Positions 1-6,234 of a DNA stretch of 8,638 bases are shown piece after piece. The stretch is from DAOPXV01 sp035352535 (GTDB lineage: Bacteria > Muiribacteriota > UBA9980), in contig CAZJFS010000185.1 in assembly GCA_964545075.1 (NCBI GenBank), forward strand, positions 1 to 8,638. Direction: 5' to 3'. The notes beneath the pieces were generated by a model that saw only the letters and a list, made by a program, of their open reading frames with translations, did not search any database and was not told the DNA's origin. The translations under genes and the position numbers were made by a program. Within the stretch, counting starts at the first letter, position 1, and each line of letters opens with the position of its first letter.

Positions 1-1481
1 TCGTTTGTTATTCCCGCGGTTTCGAACAACGTGTTTTTCGGGACCGCCTTTAGAAGCTGGTTGTTTTTTAAAAGTTCGCCGATAAGCCGTAATATTGAAA
101 TTTTAGCCTCGCTTATAAGCGAGGAGCTTGTAATGATGTTTTCGCCTATTTCAATGGGCGAAAAATCGGCGATCAAAGTTTTTATAAGGTCGGCGACCTT
201 TTTTTGAGAGGCGTTAAAATATAAGGCGGCTCCGCTTTTTTCAATATAAAATTCATTTTTTACGGTATTTTTGAAATGTATCAGAGCGAGTTCCCGGCCG
301 GTAGAGCTTAACGCTTGCGAGAAGGATGAAAGCGAATTCAGGATGCTTTTTTTATTTTTAAGTATTTCATCGTCAAAACCGATGATCACTCCGCCGCCTG
401 CGGTTTCATCGTCGGTATGCGGCCTTAATATGAAGCGTTTGAAGGGAAGGACGAATTCCGGAGCGTTAAATATTATCTGGGCGAAATATTCTCCCGGTTC
501 GGTGATCATTGCGCGGTCTAAAAGCCTCAATTTGCCTGAATAACAGGCGGTATAAAAATAAAATTTAACGCGCGTTCCGCTTTTTATTGGGTTATGAATT
601 ACGCCCGTGGTGGAAAATCTTACCGTAACGATCTTTCTGAAGTTTAAGAGTTCGCCGGAAACAAGAAACGATCCTCTTTGGATTTCATATTCGGTATTTC
701 GAGTTATGTTTAGAGCCACGCGGCTTTTTGGACTTACGCGTTCTAATTTTTGACCGTGCGACTCGATGGCGCGTATCTTGCAGTTTTGGGGATCCCGGCC
801 AGGCGCGAATTCGCCCGAAGCGGAGGTTATAAAATAAGTTTCATCTTTAGTTATAACGCCCGATGCGAGGGTTCCGGTTAATATCTGACCGTAGCCGGAT
901 TTTTCAAAGACCCTGTCGACCGGGTAAAAAACCGGCTCATTCGCGCCCGCGCTTTCATCAGCGCACATTCCTTTTTTTAATATTTCTTTTTTTATGGCCA
1001 GTCTGACGTCTTCCGCTCCGCGTTTTGTTACAGCCGAGAACGCTATGACGGGGCTGTTTTCAAACCGCGAGCCTTTCAGAAAATCTTCGATTTCCATGCG
1101 GCGGAATTCGAGGTCGTATTCTGAAACCAGGTCGGACTTATTCAATATGACCAATAATTGAGGAGTGCCGCATAATTTTAAAATTTCGAAATGTTCGATC
1201 GTTTGAGGCATTATGCCTTCGCTTGCGGCTATCACCAGAAGCGCCAGTTTTATATCGAAGATGCCGGCGAGCATGTTATGGACGAAATCCTCATGGCCCG
1301 GAACGTCTATTATGGAAACTTTTCCGGCGCCTTCGATGTCTAAATGAGCGAATCCGATATCTATGGTGATCTCGCGCTCGATCTCTTCTTTGTATCGGGC
1401 GGTGGTTATTCCGGTAAGAGCTTTTATGATACTTGATTTTCCGTGATCGACATGCCCCGCCATAGCGATTATAAATCCCAT
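1..1481 (-). CDS. selB: Selenocysteine-specific elongation factor SelB (3' end off window)
   Basis: SelB is a GTPase that carries Sec-tRNA(Sec) to ribosomes at UGA codons marked by a SECIS hairpin. Reading the minus strand from ATG at 1481 gives 493 uninterrupted codons up to the window edge. Seen: P-loop GHVDHGKS (residues 9-16), switch I Thr39, DVPGHE (59-64), NKSD (114-117) and SAVT (149-152). A domain II like that of EF-Tu follows from about 182 (PVDRVF, TGTLASG), then domain III ending near a GGGV motif at about 370, then the start of the C-terminal winged-helix region that binds SECIS RNA. SelB proteins are usually about 610-640 residues, so roughly 120-150 are missing to the left. GGAG (1489-1492) lies 7 bases before the ATG, inside the last codons of selA, and the gap to the selA stop is 3 bases, so translation is probably coupled. 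Switch I reads EEIEREITID where the family normally has RG(I/M)TID. Confidence 0.96.
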   Translation of the reverse strand, partial: MGFIIAMAGHVDHGKSSIIKALTGITTARYKEEIEREITIDIGFAHLDIEGAGKVSIIDVPGHEDFVHNMLAGIFDIKLALLVIAASEGIMPQTIEHFEILKLCGTPQLLVILNKSDLVSEYDLEFRRMEIEDFLKGSRFENSPVIAFSAVTKRGAEDVRLAIKKEILKKGMCADESAGANEPVFYPVDRVFEKSGYGQILTGTLASGVITKDETYFITSASGEFAPGRDPQNCKIRAIESHGQKLERVSPKSRVALNITRNTEYEIQRGSFLVSGELLNFRKIVTVRFSTTGVIHNPIKSGTRVKFYFYTACYSGKLRLLDRAMITEPGEYFAQIIFNAPEFVLPFKRFILRPHTDDETAGGGVIIGFDDEILKNKKSILNSLSSFSQALSSTGRELALIHFKNTVKNEFYIEKSGAALYFNASQKKVADLIKTLIADFSPIEIGENIITSSSLISEAKISILRLIGELLKNNQLLKAVPKNTLFETAGITN

Positions 1482-1484
1482 TTT

Positions 1485-2963
1485 TTATCTCCGTGAGGCA
1501 TCTTTTAAAAGTTCAATGAAAGATTCCGCCGCCAATTCGATCTCGCGTTCGGAGACGGTCCTGAAGTTGATTATGTAGCGCCCTGAATCCACATAGCCGA
1601 TCACATGGTTCGCTGATCGGCGCATAAAGCTTGAAATGTATTCGAGATCTAAATTCCGGGGAGCGTCTTTGGCCGGCGCGATTCCGACCGCGTAGTTTTC
1701 GATATATTCTTCGGGGGTGGTTCCGCCGCCCGCGGCCGCTTTTGCGCTTATTATCGAAACCAGAAGTTTTTTTTCGGCATCCACGCATTTTTTATATTCA
1801 TCGCTTTTAGAAACGAGCGCTATGAAACCCTCGCATTTTTTAAGTATATCGTCGTTTTTGGCGTTAAGCATGGAAAGCACCGGGACCGTTTTGCCGGGAT
1901 CGCCCATAGCGTATTCCAGAAGCGTTTTTGAAAGAATTGAAATAACGTTTTTGGACACCCGCAGCGCGCGATAAATCTGATTTTTTCTTAGTTTTTGTAT
2001 GAGCCCGCGTTTTCCGCAAATTATTCCGCATTGTACCGAACCCAGGAATTTGTCGCCTGAAAAACTGACCAGATCGAAGCCGGCGGCTATGAGTTCGCGT
2101 ACCGCGGGTTCGTTTTTTACCAGTTCGCGGTTTTTAATGAGCGTTTTATCCAAAAGACCTGAGCCGCAATCATGATAGGAGATGATGCCGTATTTTTGGC
2201 ATATCGCCGGCAGCTTTTGATCGTCAACGCGTTTAACGAAACCCGTAAGCTTGAAGTTGGCGGAATGGATTCTGGCTATCATGGCGGTATCCGGAGTTAT
2301 TGAGCTTTCATAGTCTTTTTCAGTGACCGCGTTCGTCGCCCCGGTCTCGACTATTCTCGCGCCGCCCGCCTTTAACATTTCAAATATCCTGAAACCTTCG
2401 CCGATTTCGACGGCTTCGCCCCGCGCTATAACGATTTCCATGTTCCGGCATAGCGATTGCGAGATCAAAAGAAGCGATGCCGCATTATTATTGACGACGA
2501 TAGCGTCTTCGGCGCCGGTTACTATCCGGATGAGTTCCGAAAAATGAACGTCCCGTTTTCCGCGCGAACCGTCCTCGAATTTGAATTCAAGGTTGCAGTA
2601 CCCTTCGTTATTTTCTTCGAAAGTCATTTGAGGCGCCCTGCCGAGGTTCGTGTGTATGACGATGCCCGTCGCGTTGACAACTTTTTCAAGGCTCGCGAGC
2701 CTTTTGCGATCATTGTTGAAATTTTCCAAAAGTATGCGCCATATCTCGTCGAGCAGCATTTCGCGCGAGATTTTATCCTGCGCGTAGTTTCCCGCGAGAA
2801 CGCCTTCGCGGCATTTTTCTATCGCCTGGTCGAGCAGCGCCATTATTTTTTCCTCGCCGCAATAATGAAAAAAATCCTTATCCTTTGATCTGATGTGGTC
2901 AAGGGATAAGGATTTTGAAGGTATCAATTTTAAAAAGCCGTTATTATTTAGCTTTGCAGACAT
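1485..2963 (-). CDS. selA: L-seryl-tRNA(Sec) selenium transferase SelA
   Basis: SelA is a cytoplasmic PLP enzyme that converts Ser-tRNA(Sec) to Sec-tRNA(Sec) with selenophosphate. Seen in the 492-residue product: an N-terminal helical tRNA-binding region (about 1-90); NATGIVIHTNLGRAP (97-111), the SelA hallmark; GYCNLEF (121-127); VVNNNAA (156-162); RGEAVEIG (181-188); DCGSG (265-269); and SFSGDK with the expected PLP lysine at K305. The C-terminal domain contains AGGGTTPEE (411-419). It is somewhat longer than E. coli SelA (about 463). Usually conserved positions differ: GSVQ follows the lysine motif instead of GGPQ, and IGEGFRIF replaces IGGSFRIP. The ATG at 2963 overlaps the end of the arsR-type gene by 20 bases. 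An in-frame TGA lies just upstream, so no earlier start is possible. No clear SD is visible, which fits translational coupling. selB follows after 3 bases. The identification is firm; full activity is inferred. Confidence 0.96.
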   Translation of the reverse strand: MSAKLNNNGFLKLIPSKSLSLDHIRSKDKDFFHYCGEEKIMALLDQAIEKCREGVLAGNYAQDKISREMLLDEIWRILLENFNNDRKRLASLEKVVNATGIVIHTNLGRAPQMTFEENNEGYCNLEFKFEDGSRGKRDVHFSELIRIVTGAEDAIVVNNNAASLLLISQSLCRNMEIVIARGEAVEIGEGFRIFEMLKAGGARIVETGATNAVTEKDYESSITPDTAMIARIHSANFKLTGFVKRVDDQKLPAICQKYGIISYHDCGSGLLDKTLIKNRELVKNEPAVRELIAAGFDLVSFSGDKFLGSVQCGIICGKRGLIQKLRKNQIYRALRVSKNVISILSKTLLEYAMGDPGKTVPVLSMLNAKNDDILKKCEGFIALVSKSDEYKKCVDAEKKLLVSIISAKAAAGGGTTPEEYIENYAVGIAPAKDAPRNLDLEYISSFMRRSANHVIGYVDSGRYIINFRTVSEREIELAAESFIELLKDASRR

Positions 2964-3240
2964 AATTTTTCATGAGATCTATTATTTTCGTTACTTCGTT
3001 TTTTTTCAGTGAATAGAAAACCACGTTTCCGACTTTTCTCGTTTTTACGATCTCTTTGCTGCGAAGCTGCGAAAGATGCTGCGAAAGATTGGCCTGTTTT
3101 ACTTTCGTGAGTTTTATCATTTCCGTGACGTTCATTTCGCCTTTTCTCAGCTGTTCGATTATCTGGAGCCTTATGGGGTGGGCCATCGCTTTTAAACAAT
3201 TGCTTAATTTTAAAAAGTCGCTCTTCTTTAATTCTGCCAT
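2944..3240 (-). CDS. ArsR-family winged-helix transcriptional regulator
   Basis: A 98-residue ArsR/SmtB-type dimeric DNA-binding regulator. Seen: LKAMAHPIRLQIIEQLRKG (16-34) is the typical ArsR first-helix signature. A helix-turn-helix covers about 39-65 with recognition helix QANLSQHLSQL (49-59), followed by a wing (about 66-77, VGNVVFYSL). The alpha-3 metal box ELCVCDL of arsenic and zinc sensors is absent (GEMNVTEM here), so classical metal sensing at that site is unlikely. The only cysteines are C15 and C95. AAGGAG (3248-3253) sits 7 bases before the ATG. The gene is first in a unit with selA (20-base overlap) and selB, and lies downstream of a strong promoter and a dyad. By family precedent it probably represses its own operon. 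The inducing signal is unknown; selenium or redox state is only a guess from context. Confidence 0.9.
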   Translation of the reverse strand: MAELKKSDFLKLSNCLKAMAHPIRLQIIEQLRKGEMNVTEMIKLTKVKQANLSQHLSQLRSKEIVKTRKVGNVVFYSLKKNEVTKIIDLMKNYVCKAK

Positions 3241-3303
3241 TTTAAAACTCCTTCGCTTATTCTTTATGTTAAATATTCGCTAAAGTTAAATCTTATTATC
3301 AGT

Positions 3304-3322
3304 ATATTCTAATTTCGAATAT
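3304..3322. promoter_or_regulatory. Imperfect dyad at the start of the sel operon, candidate ArsR operator
   Basis: Read on the minus strand the site is ATATTCGAAATTAGAATAT, with perfect 6-base arms ATATTC/GAATAT around a 7-base centre. It lies immediately downstream of the -10 box, where the transcript is expected to begin, a usual place for autoregulation by ArsR-type repressors. A close relative of the site lies at 6235-6254. That the adjacent regulator binds here is inferred. Confidence 0.5.
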
Positions 3323-3330
3323 TCAATGTC

Positions 3331-3359
3331 ATAATATCATAAATTTCTAATTTTGTCAA
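3331..3359 (-). promoter_or_regulatory. Sigma-70-type promoter of the arsR-selA-selB operon
   Basis: On the minus strand, TTGACA (3354-3359) is followed by a 17-base spacer and TATTAT (3331-3336), which matches 5 of 6 bases of the -10 consensus. Transcription would start near 3324, about 84 bases before the arsR-type ATG. This is the only strong match between the two minus-strand genes, so the three-gene sel unit appears to have its own promoter. Confidence 0.8.
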
Positions 3360-3407
3360 TATTAATTTCGTCGTATCTTACTTTTATGATATATTCTCGG
3401 AAAATAT

Positions 3408-3433
3408 ATTACGTTTAATTTTATAACCGTAAT
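3408..3433 (-). terminator. Hairpin after the secreted-protein gene, weak terminator candidate
   Basis: About 15 bases past the TGA stop of the upstream minus-strand gene, the transcript can form ATTACG-g-TTA / TAA-a-CGTAAT with a 6-base loop: nine base pairs with one G-A mismatch. Only a short U-rich run (ATATTTTCC) follows, so termination here would be weak. A second AT-rich dyad (3389-3409) comes right after. Both are AT-rich and could be chance. Confidence 0.3.
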
Positions 3434-3447
3434 TGAATATTAGCGCT

Positions 3448-4728
3448 TCAGTTGGTTTCTGTAAGAGTGAACAGCTCGGAGACGGTTCCATTAGACGGTA
3501 TCCATATCGACGTCTGGCGTGAGACGCTATGGCCCGGAAACATTATGTCAAGACGCCATTTGCCCGCCGGCGCCTCGTCGATGGCGTAGTGGTAGAAATG
3601 GCGGGGGGATTCTCCGGTGAAACGGCAGGACAGGGCGAATCCAGGGATATTCATGATGGCGTAGCGGGCCATCGTCAGAAGCTCCGAGTCGCTTTCGGAT
3701 AACGAGTTCTCGCGGTGATAAAGCGTTATATTGAGCCGGCCGCGGTTGGCGGCCACCGTTATGGATTGGGTATAAACATTCTGATCGTTTCCATAAATTT
3801 TGATGTTGGCCGGAAGGCTGGCGTTTACGGTGTAGCTGTTGTTGGAGACGACGGTGAGTTTATACGAGTCCGTCGATCCTTGAAGTATAAGGGGGATGCC
3901 GTCTATCTGAAACGGATAAGCCGTCCTGGATCCGCTGGTTGTAACTATGACGCTTTTCGTGAACGCGCCGCTGCCGTTTGAAACCGTTATGACGACGCTT
4001 TCCTCCGGAAACGGTTCGCCGCGTGAATTTACAAGCGTGCCTGAAACGGACCCGCCGCCGGTACCAAGATTGAGACTGACGGATTTTTTAACCGCGGTAT
4101 TTCCGGCCGCTATGATAGGCTGATTTACAGTCGGCGTGACGTTTGGTGTCGCTATGACCGGACCGGTAGCGGTCGTTTTGGTCACGGTCGTCAAGGTTGC
4201 CTGAGTGTTCGTATTGTAAGCGAGCGTCGCGGTATTTTTCGGTAGCGTCGCGGATGTCCGTTCCGCCTTTCCTTTAAACGGATGCTTGATGATCGTGGAG
4301 GCTTCGATAGCCGTATTTCTCGAGGAACCTTGCGCGGCGGCATTTTTAATATGTTTCAAATATATCATGTTGACCGAATATGTTGGCGCGACCGTTTTTC
4401 CCGCGAGGATGGAGAGCGTTTCACTGCCGGTTTTCGACGCGTCAACGGCATAGATTTCGGATTGGAAGGTGTAGCTCGCGGCCGAAGGCTCTTCGAAGGA
4501 AAGCGATTGCGTGAAGTAAAATTTACCGAGCGGCGCGCCTGTTGAAAAGGAAATGCCGCTTTTTAAGTTTTTGAAGAATTTAAAGCCTGAAGTTATTTTC
4601 GTCCCGGTTTCGTCGATGAACATGAATGTCTGGGCGCCGGCCGGTCCGCAGATAATAAACATAATGATAATGGCAATGATAAAAGCCGTATAAATTTTTT
4701 TGGAGCCGCCCTGATTCTTAATTGTCAT
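3448..4728 (-). CDS. Secreted modular beta-rich protein of unknown function
   Basis: I do not recognise a specific family for the whole 426-residue protein. Seen: a signal peptide with basic residues (K10, K11), a hydrophobic core (about 14-27) and a probable cleavage site after AGA (30-32). FIIC at 24-27 is a poor lipobox, so it is probably not a lipoprotein. Residues 33-150 form an aromatic, Ser/Thr-rich region. Residues about 155-215 are a low-complexity Thr/Ala/Asn/Pro linker. GGGSVSGTLVNSRGEP (224-239) opens a segment resembling a carboxypeptidase-regulatory-like/Cna-B beta-sandwich to about 337. The C-terminal part (about 345-426, KWRLDIMFPG) looks like another beta domain. There is no C-terminal anchor or sorting signal. 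The start is supported by GGTG about 6 bases upstream of the ATG. It is a lone gene on the minus strand with its own upstream region. A role in surface structure or binding is inferred only from architecture. Confidence 0.75.
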   Translation of the reverse strand: MTIKNQGGSKKIYTAFIIAIIIMFIICGPAGAQTFMFIDETGTKITSGFKFFKNLKSGISFSTGAPLGKFYFTQSLSFEEPSAASYTFQSEIYAVDASKTGSETLSILAGKTVAPTYSVNMIYLKHIKNAAAQGSSRNTAIEASTIIKHPFKGKAERTSATLPKNTATLAYNTNTQATLTTVTKTTATGPVIATPNVTPTVNQPIIAAGNTAVKKSVSLNLGTGGGSVSGTLVNSRGEPFPEESVVITVSNGSGAFTKSVIVTTSGSRTAYPFQIDGIPLILQGSTDSYKLTVVSNNSYTVNASLPANIKIYGNDQNVYTQSITVAANRGRLNITLYHRENSLSESDSELLTMARYAIMNIPGFALSCRFTGESPRHFYHYAIDEAPAGKWRLDIMFPGHSVSRQTSIWIPSNGTVSELFTLTETN

Positions 4729-5162
4729 TCATGTCACCATCCTTGTCTTTTTTTATTGTCCTGCGGTTTGATTCAAATTTTTAAAATTTATCATGTAACG
4801 TTTCGGATGCAGTTCTTTTTTTGTGTTATGCTTATCCGGAGATGAGTTAATTTTTTGGAGTTTTTTAAACCGCTGGAGCGAATTTTAGTTGCCGCCGGCA
4901 GATGGATGTCAAAATTATTTTGCCGCCCCCAAAAAAGAACTTTCCTGTCGGTTGACCCGTGAACAAAAGGATTTAAAGGTAATGAACGCGAAAAAATAAA
5001 AAAATTCAGAGCTTTTTAAATAAATGTAAGTTTAATTTTGTTCCCAAATGGTCTATATTAATATTATACCACAAGGCTTTGACATATAAATTAGGACCGG
5101 TGACCAAACTACCCAAAAACCTTGTTTTTTTTGAGTAATATAAAAAAATATTCTGAAATTAC
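4729..5162. other. Intergenic region between divergent genes, no confident gene
   Basis: Both flanking genes point away from this stretch. It holds the candidate minus-strand promoter with TTGCCGCC direct repeats (4889-4896 and 4920-4927), a doubtful 35-residue plus-strand ORF (4855-4962), and a hairpin closed by ACAAGG/CCTTGT and followed by eight T residues (5071-5132). The rest is AT-rich and shows nothing I recognise. No tRNA, rRNA or known riboswitch is visible. Confidence 0.5.
4882..4912 (-). promoter_or_regulatory. Candidate promoter for the secreted-protein gene
   Basis: On the minus strand, TTGACA (4907-4912) is followed by TAAAAT (4882-4887) after a 19-base spacer. The -35 is perfect and the -10 matches 5 of 6, but the spacer is long. 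Within it lies the GC-rich palindrome TGCCG-C-CGGCA (4890-4900), a possible operator. The implied leader is about 147 bases. Confidence 0.35.
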
Positions 5163-5191
5163 TTGACAATGCCAAGCTTTTTTATTATAAT
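5163..5191 (+). promoter_or_regulatory. Consensus sigma-70-type promoter of the str operon
   Basis: TTGACA (5163-5168), a 17-base spacer and TATAAT (5186-5191) match both hexamers and the optimal spacing exactly. Transcription should begin near 5198, giving a leader of about 130 bases before rpsL. A perfect promoter fits the high expression needed for ribosomal protein and elongation factor genes. It also shows the operon does not depend on read-through from rpoBC, which precedes rpsL in many bacteria but is not found here. Confidence 0.88.
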
Positions 5192-5252
5192 TACCTGAAA
5201 CTTGCGTTTTCTATTGCTGAATTGTTAAAAAGCAATATGGTAGAAACCAGTA

Positions 5253-5284
5253 CATTATTGAATTTTCAATAATGTTTTTGTTTT
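5253..5284 (+). terminator. Leader hairpin plus T-run, candidate attenuator of the str operon
   Basis: CATTATTGA (5253-5261) pairs with TCAATAATG (5266-5274) around a 4-base loop, and TTTTTGTTTT follows directly. This is the layout of an intrinsic terminator, placed about 55 bases before rpsL inside the transcribed leader. The stem is AT-rich and hence not very stable. An upstream stem (TATTGCT 5212-5218 with AGCAATA 5231-5237, extendable by TTTCTA/TAGAAA) offers competing pairings. Attenuation is inferred. Confidence 0.45.
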
Positions 5285-5329
5285 CTATTTATTTAATTAA
5301 AAATAAACTAAAAAAAGAGGAGGAAATCA

Positions 5330-5719
5330 ATGCCAACCATTAACCAGTTGATCAGGCAGGGGCGTAAGAAAATCACGAGCAAAACGAAATGCCCCGCTAT
5401 GAACGAATGCCCTCAGAAAAGAGGCGTTTGCACAAGGGTATGGACAATCACACCGAAGAAGCCTAACTCGGCTCTTCGTAAAGTAGCAAGGGTAAGGCTC
5501 ACAACAGGGATCGAAGTTACGGCTTATATTCCCGGCGTAGGCCATAATCTCCAGGAACACTCGATAGTTCTCATACGCGGTGGTCGCGTTAAGGATCTTC
5601 CGGGTATTCGTTATCACATCATCCGTGGCGTCCTTGACACTGCAGGTGTTGAAGGCAGAAGACAGAGCCGCTCGAAATACGGCGCGAAAACACCTAAAGC
5701 ACCGAAACCTGCTAAATAA
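5330..5719 (+). CDS. rpsL: 30S ribosomal protein S12
   Basis: S12 lies at the decoding centre of the small subunit and influences tRNA selection fidelity. The 129-residue product matches the family throughout: MPTINQL start, CPQKRGVCTRV (27-37), TPKKPNSALRK (41-51), GHNLQEHS (71-78) and GGRVKDLPG (84-92), with a basic tail. K43, K88 and D89 correspond to the lysines tied to streptomycin response and to the aspartate that RimO can methylthiolate. All are wild-type, so a sensitive type is predicted. C21 adds a third cysteine close to the common C27 and C34. The start is fixed by AGAGGAGG (5316-5323), six bases before the ATG. It is first in the str operon, 31 bases ahead of rpsG. Confidence 0.98.
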   Translation: MPTINQLIRQGRKKITSKTKCPAMNECPQKRGVCTRVWTITPKKPNSALRKVARVRLTTGIEVTAYIPGVGHNLQEHSIVLIRGGRVKDLPGIRYHIIRGVLDTAGVEGRRQSRSKYGAKTPKAPKPAK

Positions 5720-5750
5720 GCATTACAAGTCAAATTAACGGAGGATAACA

Positions 5751-6224
5751 ATGGGAAGAAGAAAAGAAGTAGCTAAAAGGCCTGCCATAGGCGATCCTAT
5801 TTACAATGACGTCCTTTTGCAAAAATTTGCGAACAGGGTCATGCAAGCTGGCAAGAGATCCGTATCCCACAAGATAGTTTACGGCGCTCTTGATATAATT
5901 AAGGCAAAAGTAAAAGACAAAGAACCCCTTGATGTTTTCAAACAGGCGCTGCAGAATGTAATGCCGCTTCTGGAAGTTAAATCAAGGCGCGTCGGCGGCG
6001 CTACCTATCAGGTACCGCTTGAAATCAAAAAAGAACGCAGCACAGCTCTCGCTTTTAGATGGATCCTCGGTTACGCAAGCGACAGGTCCGGCCATTCAAT
6101 GTGCGAAAAACTCGCCAATGAATTAATGGACGCTTACAACAACCAGGGTTCTTCGATAAAAAAACGCGAAGACACACACAAAATGGCCGAAGCCAACAAG
6201 GCTTTCTCGCATTATAAATGGTAA
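5751..6224 (+). CDS. rpsG: 30S ribosomal protein S7
   Basis: S7 is a primary 16S rRNA-binding protein that nucleates assembly of the 30S head and lies near the E site. The 157-residue product has the usual length and motifs: MGRRKEV start, the KFANRVMQAGK segment (about 25-35), VKSRRVGGATYQVP (76-89) and the C-terminal KREDTHKMAEANKAFSHYKW (138-157). GGAGG (5740-5744) is six bases before the ATG. In E. coli S7 represses its own operon by binding the rpsL-rpsG gap. Here that gap is only 31 bases with no obvious structure, so any autoregulation probably uses another site, such as the leader. fusA follows after 56 bases. Confidence 0.98.
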   Translation: MGRRKEVAKRPAIGDPIYNDVLLQKFANRVMQAGKRSVSHKIVYGALDIIKAKVKDKEPLDVFKQALQNVMPLLEVKSRRVGGATYQVPLEIKKERSTALAFRWILGYASDRSGHSMCEKLANELMDAYNNQGSSIKKREDTHKMAEANKAFSHYKW

Positions 6225-6234
6225 GAACAATTCT

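Noticed and set aside
24..27. Lipobox-like FIIC in the secreted protein (residues 24-27 of the product of 3448-4728)
   Set aside because: The -1 and -3 residues (Ile and Phe) do not fit the lipobox, and AGA at 30-32 gives a better signal peptidase I site. The positions given here are residue numbers, not bases.
2457..2888. A 143-codon open frame on the plus strand inside selA
   Set aside because: It lies wholly antisense to selA, has no convincing ribosome binding site, and its protein resembles nothing. It is a shadow of the codon pattern of the real gene.
4960..4962. TGA read as selenocysteine in the short intergenic ORF
   Set aside because: There is no hairpin in the bases following the TGA, no redox motif around it and no known selenoprotein match. 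The nearby sel genes alone are not evidence of recoding.
5091..5125. A possible preQ1-like or other known riboswitch around GGACCGGTGACC and the A-rich stretch
   Set aside because: The bases do not fit the preQ1-I consensus stem and tail, nor another aptamer I know. Only the hairpin and T-run are kept as a finding.
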